Part shown: positions 1-10,237 of the stretch, in pieces
Layout of the letters: every line of letters begins with the position of its first letter
Numbering within the stretch: the stretch's first letter is position 1
Assembly (NCBI RefSeq): GCF_036231965.1
Contig: NZ_CP109499.1
Span: 3,906,001 to 3,970,000, forward strand
DNA: 64,000 nucleotides
Origin: Streptomyces sp. NBC_01428
GTDB taxonomy: Bacteria > Actinomycetota > Actinomycetes > Streptomycetales > Streptomycetaceae
Direction of reading: 5' to 3'
Made by a program: the position numbers and the translations under genes
The notes under the pieces: generated by a model
What the model saw: only the letters and a program-made list of their open reading frames with translations
What the model was told of the DNA's origin: nothing
The model's database searches: none

Positions 1-1
1 C

Positions 2-985
2 CGGGGCGCGGACGGCACCCTCGATCTCACCCAGGTGGAGACCGCGGCCCGCACCCTCGCCGCCCGGCTGCGGCCGCACACCACGGTGATCATGGAATCG
101 GCCGTGCACCCCGGCACCACGGAGGACTTCCTCCGCCCGCTCCTCGAATCCGGCTCCGGACTGCGCGCGGGACGCGACTTCCACCTCGCCTACTCGCCCA
201 GCCGGGTCGACCCCGGCAACCGCGACTTCACCCCGGCCGGCACCCCCAAGGTCATCGGCGGCCTCACACCGGCGTGCACCGAGTCGGCGGCCGCCTTCTA
301 CGGGCGCCTCACCGACAAGGTCGTCCGCGCGCGCGGCCCCCGCGAGGCGGAGACCGTGCAGGTCCTGGAGACCAACTTCCGGCACGTGAACATCGCCCTC
401 GTCAACGAGATGGCCGTCCTCTGCAACGACCTCGGCGTCGACCTGTGGGACGTCATCCGCTGCGCGGAGACCAAGCCGTTCGGCTTCCAGGCGTTCCGGC
501 CCGGACCCGGCGTCGGCGGACACGGCATCCCCCAGGACCTCGCGGGACACTCGGGCCGCCCCCTGCGGATGGTCGAACTGGCCCAGCAGGTCAACAGCCA
601 CATGCCGCAGTACGTCATCCAGCGCGCCGCCACCCTGCTCAACGAGCACGGCAAATCCGCCCGCGCCGCGCGCGTGCTCCTCCTCGGCGTCACCTACAAG
701 GCGGACATCGCCGACCAACAGGGCTCCCCCGCCCACGAGATCGCCGTGCGCCTGATGGAACTCGGCGCCTCCGTCAGCTACCACGACCCGCACGTCCCCG
801 CCTGGAGCGTCCTCGGCCGGCCCGTGCCCCGCGCGGACTCCCTCTACGAGGCCGCGGCCGACGCCGACCTGACGATCCTGTTGCAGCAGCACCGCACGTA
901 CGACCTGCAGGGACTGTCCGTGAAGGCCCAACTCCTCCTGGACACAAGGGGAGCGACCCCGACCGGCGCGGCACACCGGCTCTGA
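2..985 (+). CDS. Nucleotide-sugar dehydrogenase, 5' end cut by window edge
   Basis: The reading frame is open from base 2, so the start lies outside the window and the NAD-binding Rossmann domain is missing. What remains is the middle and C-terminal part of a UDP-glucose/UDP-ManNAc dehydrogenase-type enzyme, which oxidises a sugar nucleotide C6 (or C2) alcohol for envelope polysaccharide synthesis. Visible are the ESAVHPGTTED stretch, the central helix with NIALVNEMA, and a C-terminal UDP-binding region beginning LLGVTYKADIADQQGSPA. The catalytic motif normally reads GGHCIP or GGSCFP. Here it is VGGHGIPQD, with the cysteine codon replaced by GGC (glycine), around base 525. The protein may therefore be inactive in oxidation or catalyse something else. 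Family assignment is firm; substrate is unknown. Confidence 0.85.
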   Translation, partial: RGADGTLDLTQVETAARTLAARLRPHTTVIMESAVHPGTTEDFLRPLLESGSGLRAGRDFHLAYSPSRVDPGNRDFTPAGTPKVIGGLTPACTESAAAFYGRLTDKVVRARGPREAETVQVLETNFRHVNIALVNEMAVLCNDLGVDLWDVIRCAETKPFGFQAFRPGPGVGGHGIPQDLAGHSGRPLRMVELAQQVNSHMPQYVIQRAATLLNEHGKSARAARVLLLGVTYKADIADQQGSPAHEIAVRLMELGASVSYHDPHVPAWSVLGRPVPRADSLYEAAADADLTILLQQHRTYDLQGLSVKAQLLLDTRGATPTGAAHRL

Positions 986-1140
986 CCCCGGAAATTCCCC
1001 TCACGGATTGTCACTCCCGCCTGCTAATCTGCGGCAGCTCTCGCACACAAGTACGCCCGCGTCCCGGGCGTCCCGCACGCGTGCGCGAACGCTTCCCGCG
1101 CACCACACAGGTGTGCTCGTATCCCTGGGGGGGATCCCAC

Positions 1141-1749
1141 ATGAGCCAGACCACGCCGCCGCCCGGTCCGCCGGTCGACGAGAACCCGTACGCCGGCCAG
1201 TCCGCCGCGCCGGTCGACAACAACCCGTACGCCGGTCAGCCCGCCCAGCCGACCGCGCCGCAGCCGGGCTTCCCGCAGCAGGCAGGTCCGCAGGGCGCGC
1301 CCCAGCCGGGCTTCCCGGTCGCGCCCGTCGCCCCGGCCGTGCCGGTGCGCAACAACCTGGTGCTCGGCGTCGTCGCCGCCCTCGGCGCCGGCGTGATCTC
1401 CGCGATCCTGTACGGCCTCATCATCGGCGCCACCAAGCACGAGATCGGCTACGCCGCGGTGGGCGTCGGCTTCCTGGTCGGCATCGCCGCGGGCCGCCTC
1501 GGAGGCCGCAACCAGACCCTGCCGGTCGTCAGCGTCATCGTCTCGGTCGCGTCCATCTACCTCGGCCAGCTGATCGGCGAGGCCATGATCGGCGCGAAGC
1601 AGCTCGGCGTGGGCTTCAGCGAGGTCTTCTTCGACCACTTCGACGTGGTCCAGGAAGCCTGGAAGGCCGAGGCGGACCCGCTGACCTTCGTCTTCTTCGC
1701 GATCGCGGCCTACGTGGCGTTCCAGAGCACGCGCAAGGCCGGGCTCTGA
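1141..1749 (+). CDS. Proline-rich membrane protein, unknown function
   Basis: A 202-residue protein of unknown function. The first 70 residues are rich in Pro, Gln and Gly with repeats (DENPYAGQ, DNNPYAGQ, then PQPGFP twice), as in many actinobacterial membrane proteins with a cytoplasmic disordered tail. About three or four hydrophobic segments follow, near residues 78-100, 108-122, 128-148 and 180-195. The ATG is preceded by a very strong GGGGGGAT ribosome site about 5 bases upstream. The next small membrane-protein gene starts 2 bases after this stop, so the two are probably cotranscribed. Confidence 0.8.
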   Translation: MSQTTPPPGPPVDENPYAGQSAAPVDNNPYAGQPAQPTAPQPGFPQQAGPQGAPQPGFPVAPVAPAVPVRNNLVLGVVAALGAGVISAILYGLIIGATKHEIGYAAVGVGFLVGIAAGRLGGRNQTLPVVSVIVSVASIYLGQLIGEAMIGAKQLGVGFSEVFFDHFDVVQEAWKAEADPLTFVFFAIAAYVAFQSTRKAGL

Positions 1750-1751
1750 GG

Positions 1752-2018
1752 ATGCCCAGCTACGTGTTCCTGATGCTGCTCGGCCTTCCGGCCGCGGTGG
1801 CCGGGTCCTGGGTCGCCTTCAATGTGCGGGGTTCCGCCGACGCGTTGGAGGCCTTCCGGCAGCGCAACGTGGACCTCAATGCCCTGGGCAGCGGCAGCTT
1901 CGCTCCGCCGGCGGGCTCGGCCGTCGCCATCGGGTACCGGGTGTACGCCACAGTCGTCGGCCTCGGCGGCATCGTCCTGATCCTGGCGAGCGTCGCCGAG
2001 CTGCTGACCAGCAGCTGA
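1752..2018 (+). CDS. Small two-helix membrane protein
   Basis: An 88-residue protein with hydrophobic helices at about residues 4-24 and 62-84, joined by a polar loop. It has no recognisable catalytic motif. The ATG lies 2 bases after the stop of the preceding membrane-protein gene, so it is very likely translated from the same mRNA and may act with it. A long inverted repeat after the stop ends the unit. Function unknown. Confidence 0.7.
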   Translation: MPSYVFLMLLGLPAAVAGSWVAFNVRGSADALEAFRQRNVDLNALGSGSFAPPAGSAVAIGYRVYATVVGLGGIVLILASVAELLTSS

Positions 2019-2026
2019 CAGGCCCG

Positions 2027-2080
2027 CGTACGCGAGAAGGGCCCGACCACCTTCCAGTGGTCGGGCCCTTCTCGCGTACG
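2027..2080. terminator. Strong hairpin terminator between convergent genes
   Basis: A perfect inverted repeat with a 24-base-pair stem (CGTACGCGAGAAGGGCCCG... on the left) and a 6-base loop CTTCCA. It sits between the stop of the small membrane-protein gene (+) and the stop of the guaB-like gene (-), so it probably serves both strands. There is no T run, which is usual in Streptomyces. Confidence 0.9.
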
Positions 2081-2097
2081 GCGTGCGAGCGGCAGAA

Positions 2098-3222
2098 CTA
2101 CCGCTTGTGCTGCGAGTCCGCGACCGTCACCTCGACGCGCTGGAACTCCTTGAGCTCGCTGTAGCCCGTGGTCGCCATCGCGCGGCGGAGGGCGCCGAAG
2201 ATGTTCATCGAGCCGTCCGGGATGAGCGACGGACCGGTGAGGATCTCCTCGATGGTGCCGACGGTGCCGAGGTCGACCTTCTTGCCGCGCGGCAGCTCCT
2301 CGTTCACCGCCTCCATGCCCCAGTGGTGGCCGCGGCCCGGCGCGTCGGTGGCGCGCGCGAGCGGGGAGCCCATCATCACCGAGTCGGCGCCGCACGCGAT
2401 CGCCTTGGGGAGGTCGCCGGACCAGCCGACACCGCCGTCGGCGATGACGTGCACGTAGCGGCCGCCGGACTCGTCCATGTAGTCGCGGCGGGCCGCGGCG
2501 ACGTCGGCGACCGCGGTGGCCATCGGGACCTGGATGCCCAGGACGTTGCGCGTGGTGTGCGCGGCGCCGCCGCCGAAGCCGACGAGGACACCGGCCGCGC
2601 CGGTGCGCATCAGGTGCAGGGCCGCGGTGTACGTGGCGCAGCCGCCGACGATCACCGGGACGTCCAGCTCGTAGATGAACTGCTTCAGGTTCAGCGGCTC
2701 GGCGGCACCGGAGACGTGCTCGGCGGACACCGTCGTGCCGCGGATGACGAAGATGTCCACGCCCGCGTCGACGACGGCTTTGGAGAACTGCGCGGTCCGC
2801 TGCGGGGACAGCGCGGCGGCGGTGACGACCCCGGAGTCGCGCACCTCCTTGATGCGCTGCCCGATCAGCTCCTCCTTGATGGGAGCCGCGTAGATCTCCT
2901 GGAGGCGGCGTGTCGCGGTCTCCGCGTCCAGCTCGGCGATCTCGTCGAGCAGCGGCTGCGGGTCGTCGTACCGCGTCCAGAGGCCTTCCAGGTTCAGAAC
3001 GCCCAGGCCGCCCAGCTCGCCGATACGGATCGCGGTGGCCGGGGAGACGACCGAGTCCATCGGAGCCGCCAGGAAGGGCAGGTCGAAGCGGTAGGCGTCG
3101 ATCTGCCAGGTGATCGAGACCTCCTTCGGGTCCCGCGTACGGCGGCTCGGGACGACGGCGATGTCGTCGAAGGCGTACGCCCGGCGGCCGCGCTTGCCGC
3201 GCCCGATCTCGATCTCAGTCAC
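2098..3222 (-). CDS. IMP dehydrogenase-family paralogue without CBS domains (GuaB3 type)
   Basis: A 374-residue TIM-barrel protein of the IMPDH/GMP reductase family. It begins MTEIEIGRGKRGRRAYAFDD at a GTG preceded by GAAAGG, and lacks the CBS pair found in the neighbouring GuaB. Barrel elements are clear: FLAAPMDSVVSP near residue 55, IADGGVGWSGDLPKAIACGAD and VMMGSPLA. The catalytic-loop motif, GSICTTR in true IMPDHs, reads GGAAHTTR here, so the nucleophilic Cys is replaced by His (codon CAC). Actinobacteria typically carry several guaB paralogues, and not all are IMP dehydrogenases. The gene lies just downstream of guaB on the same strand, separated by a terminator-like hairpin. Biochemical role uncertain. 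Confidence 0.85.
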   Translation of the reverse strand: MTEIEIGRGKRGRRAYAFDDIAVVPSRRTRDPKEVSITWQIDAYRFDLPFLAAPMDSVVSPATAIRIGELGGLGVLNLEGLWTRYDDPQPLLDEIAELDAETATRRLQEIYAAPIKEELIGQRIKEVRDSGVVTAAALSPQRTAQFSKAVVDAGVDIFVIRGTTVSAEHVSGAAEPLNLKQFIYELDVPVIVGGCATYTAALHLMRTGAAGVLVGFGGGAAHTTRNVLGIQVPMATAVADVAAARRDYMDESGGRYVHVIADGGVGWSGDLPKAIACGADSVMMGSPLARATDAPGRGHHWGMEAVNEELPRGKKVDLGTVGTIEEILTGPSLIPDGSMNIFGALRRAMATTGYSELKEFQRVEVTVADSQHKR

Positions 3223-3275
3223 GTTGTGGCCTTTCCCTCTTCGCTTCTGCGCCTCCCAGTATCCCCGACGCCCAC

Positions 3276-3314
3276 GACAAGGGCGGCCCCGGAACCTTCC
3301 GGAGCCGCCCTGTC
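3276..3314 (-). terminator. Hairpin between guaB and the guaB-like gene
   Basis: The arms GACAAGGGCGGC and GCCGCCCTGTC pair with one bulged base, with a further small inner pairing TCCGGA. It lies 44 bases past the guaB stop and upstream of the guaB-like start, so it probably ends or attenuates guaB transcription. Confidence 0.7.
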
Positions 3315-3358
3315 GGGGTGCCACGCACGCGTGGCGCCCGTCGATCGCTGGTGCGCGC

Positions 3359-5255
<1,897 letters not shown>

Positions 5256-5921
5256 CTACTGCTCGGCCAGGGCGCGCAGCCGGCTCAGGGCGCGGTGCTG
5301 GGCGACCCGGACGGCGCCCGGTGACATTCCCAACATCTGCCCCGTCTCCTCGGCCGTGAGCCCCACCGCGATCCGCAGCAGAAGCAGCTCACGCTGGTTC
5401 TCGGGGAGGTTGGCGAGGAGTTTCTTGGCCCATTCGGCGTCGCTGCTGAGCAGCGCGCGCTCCTCCGGGCCGAGGGAGTCGTCGGGCCGCTCCGGCATCT
5501 CGTCGGAGGGAACGGCCGTGGATCCCGGGTGACGCATCGCAGCGCGCTGGAGGTCGGCGACCTTGTGCGCGGCGATGGCGAAGACGAACGCCTCGAAGGG
5601 GCGGCCGGTGTCCTTGTACCGCGGAAGGGCGAGAAGGACGGCGACGCAGACCTCCTGCGCCAGGTCCTCCACGAAGTGCCGCGCGTCGCCCGGAAGCCGG
5701 GACAGACGGGTGCGGCAGTAGCGCAGCGCGAGCGGGTGTACATGGGCGAGCAGGTCGTGGGTCGCCTGTTCGTCGCCGTCGACCGCGCGATGGACGAGCG
5801 CACCGATCCCCGTCGTCTCGTCTTCGCGCATCGGTCCATGGTGCCTTGGCGTCGAAGCGTCCGCGGCACCGCGTCCGTAGTTGTGCACCGAAGCGTTATG
5901 AGCAGGTGCGCCGGAACTCAT
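5256..5921 (-). CDS. shbA: ECF-type RNA polymerase sigma factor, ShbA-like
   Basis: A 221-residue extracytoplasmic-function sigma factor. Region 2 ([24 protein letters not shown]... [19 protein letters not shown]) recognises the -10 element. Region 4 ([45 protein letters not shown]) forms the -35-binding helix-turn-helix. The symbol rests on position: between guaB and bldM, where other Streptomyces encode ShbA, which drives the principal sigma factor gene hrdB. The chosen ATG has GGGGAGGG about 8 bases upstream. An in-frame GTG at 5972 has a poor ribosome site. No anti-sigma gene is adjacent. Confidence 0.85.
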   Translation of the reverse strand: MSSGAPAHNASVHNYGRGAADASTPRHHGPMREDETTGIGALVHRAVDGDEQATHDLLAHVHPLALRYCRTRLSRLPGDARHFVEDLAQEVCVAVLLALPRYKDTGRPFEAFVFAIAAHKVADLQRAAMRHPGSTAVPSDEMPERPDDSLGPEERALLSSDAEWAKKLLANLPENQRELLLLRIAVGLTAEETGQMLGMSPGAVRVAQHRALSRLRALAEQ

Positions 5922-6046
5922 CTCCTGCGCCCTCCCCTTCCGCTCGTCCGACTTGTCCCCGAGGAACTCCACACCTCAAGGATGCGGCATCCGCCGGGAA
6001 ACGGGGATCGGACACCGAAGACACTCTCTTCGAGGGCCCGGCCCCA

Positions 6047-6062
6047 CCCGCCGTCCGGCGGG
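6047..6062 (-). terminator. Small hairpin after bldM
   Basis: CCCGCCG and CGGCGGG flank a 2-base centre, 40 bases past the bldM stop. It is short but GC-only, so it may end bldM transcription before the sigma gene. Confidence 0.35.
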
Positions 6063-6099
6063 TAGGGACTACTACCGTCATACCCCCGAGTCCGCTCAC

Positions 6100-6711
6100 C
6101 TAGCGGACCAGACCCCAGCGGAATCCCAGCGCGACCGCGTGCGCCCGGTCCGAGGCGCCGAGCTTCTTGAACAGTCGCCGGGCGTGGGTCTTGACCGTGT
6201 CCTCGGAGAGAAACAGCTCACGGCCGATCTCCGCGTTCGAGCGGCCGTGGCTCATCCCTTCGAGCACCTGGATCTCCCGCGCGGTGAGCGTGGGCGCGGC
6301 GCCCATCTCGGCCGAACGCAGTCTGCGCGGCGCGAGCCGCCAGGTGGGGTCGGCGAGCGCCTGGGTCACGGTGGCGCGCAGCTCCGCCCGTGAGGCGTCC
6401 TTGTGCAGATAGCCGCGGGCGCCGGCGGCGACGGCGAGTGCCACGCCGTCCAGGTCCTCGGCGACGGTGAGCATGATGATGCGCGCACCGGGGTCGGCGG
6501 ACAGCAGCCGCCGGACCGTCTCGACGCCGCCCAGTCCGGGCATGCGTACGTCCATCAGAATCAGGTCCGAGCGGTCGGCACCCCAGCGGCGGAGGACTTC
6601 CTCGCCGTTGGCCGCCGTGGTCACGCGCTCGACACCGGGCACGGTCGCGACCGCGCGGCGGAGCGCCTCTCGGGCAAGCGGGGAGTCGTCGCAGACGAGG
6701 ACGGATGTCAT
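6100..6711 (-). CDS. bldM: Response regulator BldM (orphan, atypical)
   Basis: A 203-residue NarL/FixJ-type regulator, the length of S. coelicolor BldM. The receiver domain is at residues 1-120 (MTSVLVCDDSPLAREALRR; LILMDVRMPGLGGV; HKDASRAEL). The LuxR-type helix-turn-helix is at about 140-200 (LTAREIQVLEGMSHGRSNAEIGRELFLSEDTVKTHARRLFKKLG). BldM controls aerial hypha formation and sporulation genes, alone or with WhiI. No histidine kinase is adjacent. The start was taken at MTSVL, the known BldM N-terminus; the frame runs further upstream without a stop. Divergent from whiD, and preceded by a BldN-type promoter. Confidence 0.96.
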   Translation of the reverse strand: MTSVLVCDDSPLAREALRRAVATVPGVERVTTAANGEEVLRRWGADRSDLILMDVRMPGLGGVETVRRLLSADPGARIIMLTVAEDLDGVALAVAAGARGYLHKDASRAELRATVTQALADPTWRLAPRRLRSAEMGAAPTLTAREIQVLEGMSHGRSNAEIGRELFLSEDTVKTHARRLFKKLGASDRAHAVALGFRWGLVR

Positions 6712-7101
6712 GGCCGCCCTCCGCAGCTGATGCGCGTCACCTTGAGCCTCCAGGCTGTTACGAATCGTCACCTGTGCGGTCGACACTCGCCGACGGATAG
6801 GACCGTCTGCCCGAGCGCTTGTTCCTTCGACCGCCTCCGCCCATCTCAACGATGGTCACCCGAAAGAGTTACGGGGCAGTCGGTCGTCATCGGCACTGTA
6901 CGTGAGGGCGCGGACACGGTGCAGACATGCGCGCCGACCCTCAACGTTTCATCACAACCTATGCCCCATTTAGCCTGTTTTCTTCCCCTTTGCTGGTGTC
7001 TGCGGCTAGATTCGCAATGAGTCATATTTTCATCTCCTTAGATCGTAGATGTACGGTCGGTGGGCACAGAGCAGCCCAGAACGGCAACAAGGGGACACGC
7101 A
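6712..7101. other. Divergent bldM-whiD control region
   Basis: 390 bases shared by bldM (-) and whiD (+). The bldM side holds the BldN-type promoter at 6847-6874. The whiD side (about 6955-7060) is unusually AT-rich for this genome. I could not assign a whiD promoter with confidence. Confidence 0.7.
6847..6874 (-). promoter_or_regulatory. bldM promoter of the sigma-BldN class (bldMp1)
   Basis: Read on the minus strand this is CGTAAC, 16 bases, CGTTGA, about 135 bases upstream of the bldM ATG. It matches the sigma-BldN consensus established for bldMp1 (CGTAAC-N16-CGTTGA) in both hexamers and spacing. It places bldM under the ECF sigma BldN, whose gene is not in this window. Confidence 0.9.
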
Positions 7102-7440
7102 ATGGCAGATTTCTCCCGCCTTCCCGGTCCGAACGCGGACCTCTGGGACTGGCAGCTCCTCGCGGCCTGCCGCGGGGTCGACAGCTCGCTCTTCTTCCAC
7201 CCGGAGGGCGAGCGTGGTGCGGCACGGAGCGCTCGTGAGAACTCGGCCAAAGAGGTCTGCATGAGATGCCCGGTACGCGCCGAGTGCGCGGCACACGCCC
7301 TCGCGGTGCGCGAACCGTACGGCGTGTGGGGCGGACTGACCGAGGACGAGCGCGAAGAGCTCATGGGACGGGCCCGCAACCGGCTGGTCACGGCATCGGC
7401 CACCGGCGGCGGCAGCGGCCCCGCTTCTTCGAACACTTGA
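7102..7440 (+). CDS. whiD: WhiB-family sporulation regulator WhiD
   Basis: A 112-residue WhiB-like protein that binds a [4Fe-4S] cluster through four cysteines. The pattern is visible: Cys at LLAACRG (about residue 23), then CMRCPVRAEC giving C-x2-C-x5-C. The family turn GVWGG and a short basic tail follow. WhiD is needed for late spore development in S. coelicolor, and WhiB-like proteins usually act with the principal sigma factor region 4. Length and the position divergent from bldM match WhiD. The frame extends upstream of the chosen ATG, but MADFSRLPGP is the expected N-terminus. Confidence 0.96.
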   Translation: MADFSRLPGPNADLWDWQLLAACRGVDSSLFFHPEGERGAARSARENSAKEVCMRCPVRAECAAHALAVREPYGVWGGLTEDEREELMGRARNRLVTASATGGGSGPASSNT

Positions 7441-7489
7441 AGGAACGTTTCTGCATGACGGGTGCTCCTGAGGGCACCCGTGCGCGTTC

Positions 7490-8386
7490 CTAGCGGGCCG
7501 CCGCCCGCGCGAGCCGGTCCAGCGTCGCGGCCACCGCCGGCACCTCCGCCAGGTCGGGGAGCGTGAGGGCCACGATCTCCCGCCGTACCGCGGGCTCCAC
7601 CGTCACCGTGCGTGCACCTTTCGGTCGCACGGACTCGATCGCGAGTTCGGGCAGGACGGCGACACCCAGTCCCGCAGCCACCAGCCCGACCACGGCCGGA
7701 TAGTCGTCCGTGGCGAAGTCGATGCGGGGCTCGAACCCGGCGCCGCGACAGACCTCGACGAGCTGACCCCGGCAGCGCGGGCAGCCCGCGATCCACGACT
7801 CGGCGGCGAACTCCCCGATGGAGACGGACTCCGCGCGGGCGAGCCGGTGTCGCTCGGGCACCAGCCCGACCAGACGGTCCGTCAGCAGCGGCCGTACGAC
7901 GAGGTCGTCCCACTCCTCGACGCCCGGTGCGCCCTCGTACCGGAACGCGAGCGCGATGTCGCAGTCGCCCGCCCGGAGTTTCTCGACGGACTCGGGCGGT
8001 TCGGCCTCCTCCAGGGAGACGCGGGTGCCGGGGTGCGCGGCGCGCAGGGCGGCGAGGGCGGTGGGGACCAGGGTGGAACTGCCGCTGGGGAACGAGACGA
8101 GCCGGACGCGGCCCGCCCGCAGTCCGGCGATGGCGGCGACCTCCTCCTCGGCGGCGGTGAGGCCGGCCAGGATGCTCGCCGCGTGCCGGACCAGCGCCTC
8201 ACCCGCCTGGGTGAGGCGCATCTCGCGGCCCGTGCGGATGAGCAGCGGGGTGCCGACCGACGCCTCCAGTGCCTTCATCTGCTGGCTGACGGCGGGCTGG
8301 GTGCAGCCCAGCTCGCGGCCGGCCGCCGAGAAGGAACCGGTGGTGGCGACGGCGCGCAGGACGCGGAGATGACGGGCCTCGATCAC
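7490..8386 (-). CDS. LysR-family transcriptional regulator
   Basis: A 298-residue LysR regulator. The N-terminal winged helix-turn-helix is at residues 1-62 (LRVLRAVATTGSFSAAGRELGCTQPAVSQQMKALEASVG). A periplasmic-binding-like effector domain is at about 88-295. It is divergent from the MOSC gene, 79 bases apart, the usual layout for a LysR protein controlling its neighbour. The GTG start at MIEARHLRVLRA is chosen because the helix-turn-helix begins at once; the frame reaches 8452 but with no better start. Target and effector unknown. Confidence 0.9.
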   Translation of the reverse strand: MIEARHLRVLRAVATTGSFSAAGRELGCTQPAVSQQMKALEASVGTPLLIRTGREMRLTQAGEALVRHAASILAGLTAAEEEVAAIAGLRAGRVRLVSFPSGSSTLVPTALAALRAAHPGTRVSLEEAEPPESVEKLRAGDCDIALAFRYEGAPGVEEWDDLVVRPLLTDRLVGLVPERHRLARAESVSIGEFAAESWIAGCPRCRGQLVEVCRGAGFEPRIDFATDDYPAVVGLVAAGLGVAVLPELAIESVRPKGARTVTVEPAVRREIVALTLPDLAEVPAVAATLDRLARAAAR

Positions 8387-8465
8387 TTCTTGAGCATAAG
8401 CGAGGCTTGGACACAGCGCCGAATACTGCGTCGACGCTTTGGAAGGGATCACTTAGCGTGTCTCC

Positions 8466-9134
8466 ATGAAGCTTCTGTCGCTGAACGTGGGCCGGGCGCG
8501 GTCCGTCGACTACACGGACCACCCGGACGGCGTGACCGGGATCGACAAGCGGCCGGTCGAGGGGAGCGTGCGCGTGACGGCCCCCGGTCCGAAGGGGATC
8601 GCCGCGAGCGGGCTCGCCGGGGACACCGTGTGCGATCTGCGCCATCACGGCGGCGACGACCAGGCGGTGTACGCGGTCGCGCGCGAGGACCTCGACGCCT
8701 GGGAGCGCGAGCTGGGCCGTCCCCTGCCGAACGGCGCGTTCGGCGAGAACCTCACGACGGAGGGGCTCGACGTGTCCGGCGCGCTGATCGGCGAGCGCTG
8801 GCGGATCGGCTCCGAGGTGGTCCTCGAGATCACGAGCGGCCGCATCCCGTGCCGGACCTTCCAGGAGCACCTGGGCGAGAAGGGCTGGGTCAAGCGGTTC
8901 ACGCTGCGGGGCGCTCCGGGCGCGTACCTGCGGGTGATCGTGCCCGGTGAGATCCGTGCCGGGGACGCGGTCCGGATCGTCCACCGGCCGGCTCACGAGG
9001 TGACCGTCGCCGTCCAGTTCCGCGCGGTCACGACCCGACGGGAGCTGCTTCCGGGCCTGTTGGCGGCCGGTGAGGCCCTGCATCCGGAGGCGCGGGCGAC
9101 CGCCGAGAAGTACGTGGCGCAGCACGGCGGATGA
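8466..9134 (+). CDS. MOSC-domain protein (YiiM-like)
   Basis: A 222-residue protein with a MOSC domain, the molybdenum-cofactor sulfurase C-terminal fold used to bind sulfur or Moco. The first strands (MKLLSLNVGRARSVDY), the DLRHHGGDDQAVYAVAREDL stretch and NGAFGENLTTEGLD are typical. The conserved sulfur-carrying cysteine is in RIPCRTFQEHLG (about residue 138). YiiM relatives reduce N-hydroxylated substrates with Moco. It is divergent from the LysR gene and probably regulated by it. No convincing ribosome site precedes the ATG, so it may be leaderless. Confidence 0.88.
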   Translation: MKLLSLNVGRARSVDYTDHPDGVTGIDKRPVEGSVRVTAPGPKGIAASGLAGDTVCDLRHHGGDDQAVYAVAREDLDAWERELGRPLPNGAFGENLTTEGLDVSGALIGERWRIGSEVVLEITSGRIPCRTFQEHLGEKGWVKRFTLRGAPGAYLRVIVPGEIRAGDAVRIVHRPAHEVTVAVQFRAVTTRRELLPGLLAAGEALHPEARATAEKYVAQHGG

Positions 9135-9242
9135 GGGGTGCCCCGGGCCGGCCGGTCCGGGGCGCGGGGAAGTCGGGGAGCGCGGCCGGGCGTTGGGCGG
9201 CACCGGGCGCGGGGCCCCTGAGCAGGTCACTAACCTTGCGCC

Positions 9243-10016
9243 ATGACAACGGCTCTGATTACGGGATCGACCGCGGGAATCGGTGCCGCCTTCGCGCGGC
9301 GGCTGGCGGCGGACGGGCACAACCTCGTGCTGGTGGCGCGGGACACGAAGCGGCTGCACGAGCAGGCGACCGAGCTGCACGACCGGCACGGCATCGAGGC
9401 GGAGGTGCTGACCGCCGACCTGGCGACGGACCAGGGCATCGAGGCGGTCGCCGCCCGCCTCTCGGACCGCAGGAGCCCGGTCGACCTGCTGGTCAACAAC
9501 GCGGGCTTCGGCAACAAGGGCCACTACCTCGACGTGTCGATGGCCGACGAGCTGACGATGCTCAAGGTGCACTGCGAGGCGGTGCTGCGGCTGACGTCGG
9601 CGGCGGCCGAGGCCATGCGCGAGCGCGGCCGGGGCGGCATCGTCAACGTGGCGTCGGTGGCCGCGTTCGTGCCGCGGGGGACGTACGGGGCGTCGAAGGC
9701 GTGGGTCGTGCAGTTCACGCAGGGCGCGGCGAAGGATCTCGCCGGCAGCGGCGTACGGCTGATGGCGCTGGCCCCCGGTTTCGTGCGGACCGAGTTCCAC
9801 GAGCGGGCCGGGATGGGCACGGACAACATCCCGAACTGGATGTGGCTCGACGCGGACAAGCTGGTCGCGTCGGCGCTGGCGGACCTGGCACGCGGCCGGA
9901 CGCTGTCCATCCCCGACGCCCGGTACAAGGTCCTGATGGGGGTGGTGAAGGTGACACCGCGCGCGCTGCTGGGCGGGATCACGTCGAAGACGGGGCGCAA
10001 GTACGGCCCCCAGTAA
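9243..10016 (+). CDS. Short-chain dehydrogenase/reductase
   Basis: A 257-residue classical SDR. It has the NADP-binding TGSTAGIGAAFARRL near the N-terminus, the NNAG motif near residue 83, the catalytic Ser in NVASVAAFV and YGASK supplying Tyr and Lys. An Arg in LVLVARD after strand 2 suggests NADP(H). Substrate unknown. It is the last core-genome gene before the inserted defence island. Confidence 0.9.
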   Translation: MTTALITGSTAGIGAAFARRLAADGHNLVLVARDTKRLHEQATELHDRHGIEAEVLTADLATDQGIEAVAARLSDRRSPVDLLVNNAGFGNKGHYLDVSMADELTMLKVHCEAVLRLTSAAAEAMRERGRGGIVNVASVAAFVPRGTYGASKAWVVQFTQGAAKDLAGSGVRLMALAPGFVRTEFHERAGMGTDNIPNWMWLDADKLVASALADLARGRTLSIPDARYKVLMGVVKVTPRALLGGITSKTGRKYGPQ

Positions 10017-10237
10017 CCACCGGGAGCGAACCCTTCGATCCCGGGAGCGTTGAGCGGGTCTCTCAAGCCCTCGGCTCATCTCCAGGCCGTGGCCGCTGCC
10101 GCGCCCCTGAGCCGGGCAGCGTGCTGGATGGATTGTCGTAGGGGACGACTAAGATTCTGGGTCTGCTGTGCAGGGCGAACTTGGACACTTAGTACCAGCG
10201 TCCTTCCCCTCTCCTACTGCCCGTTCGGAGGTACTCG

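Noticed and set aside
10017-10237. Attachment-site repeat at the left end of the island
   Set aside because: No direct repeat shared with 43700-43850 and no tRNA or integrase could be found by eye.
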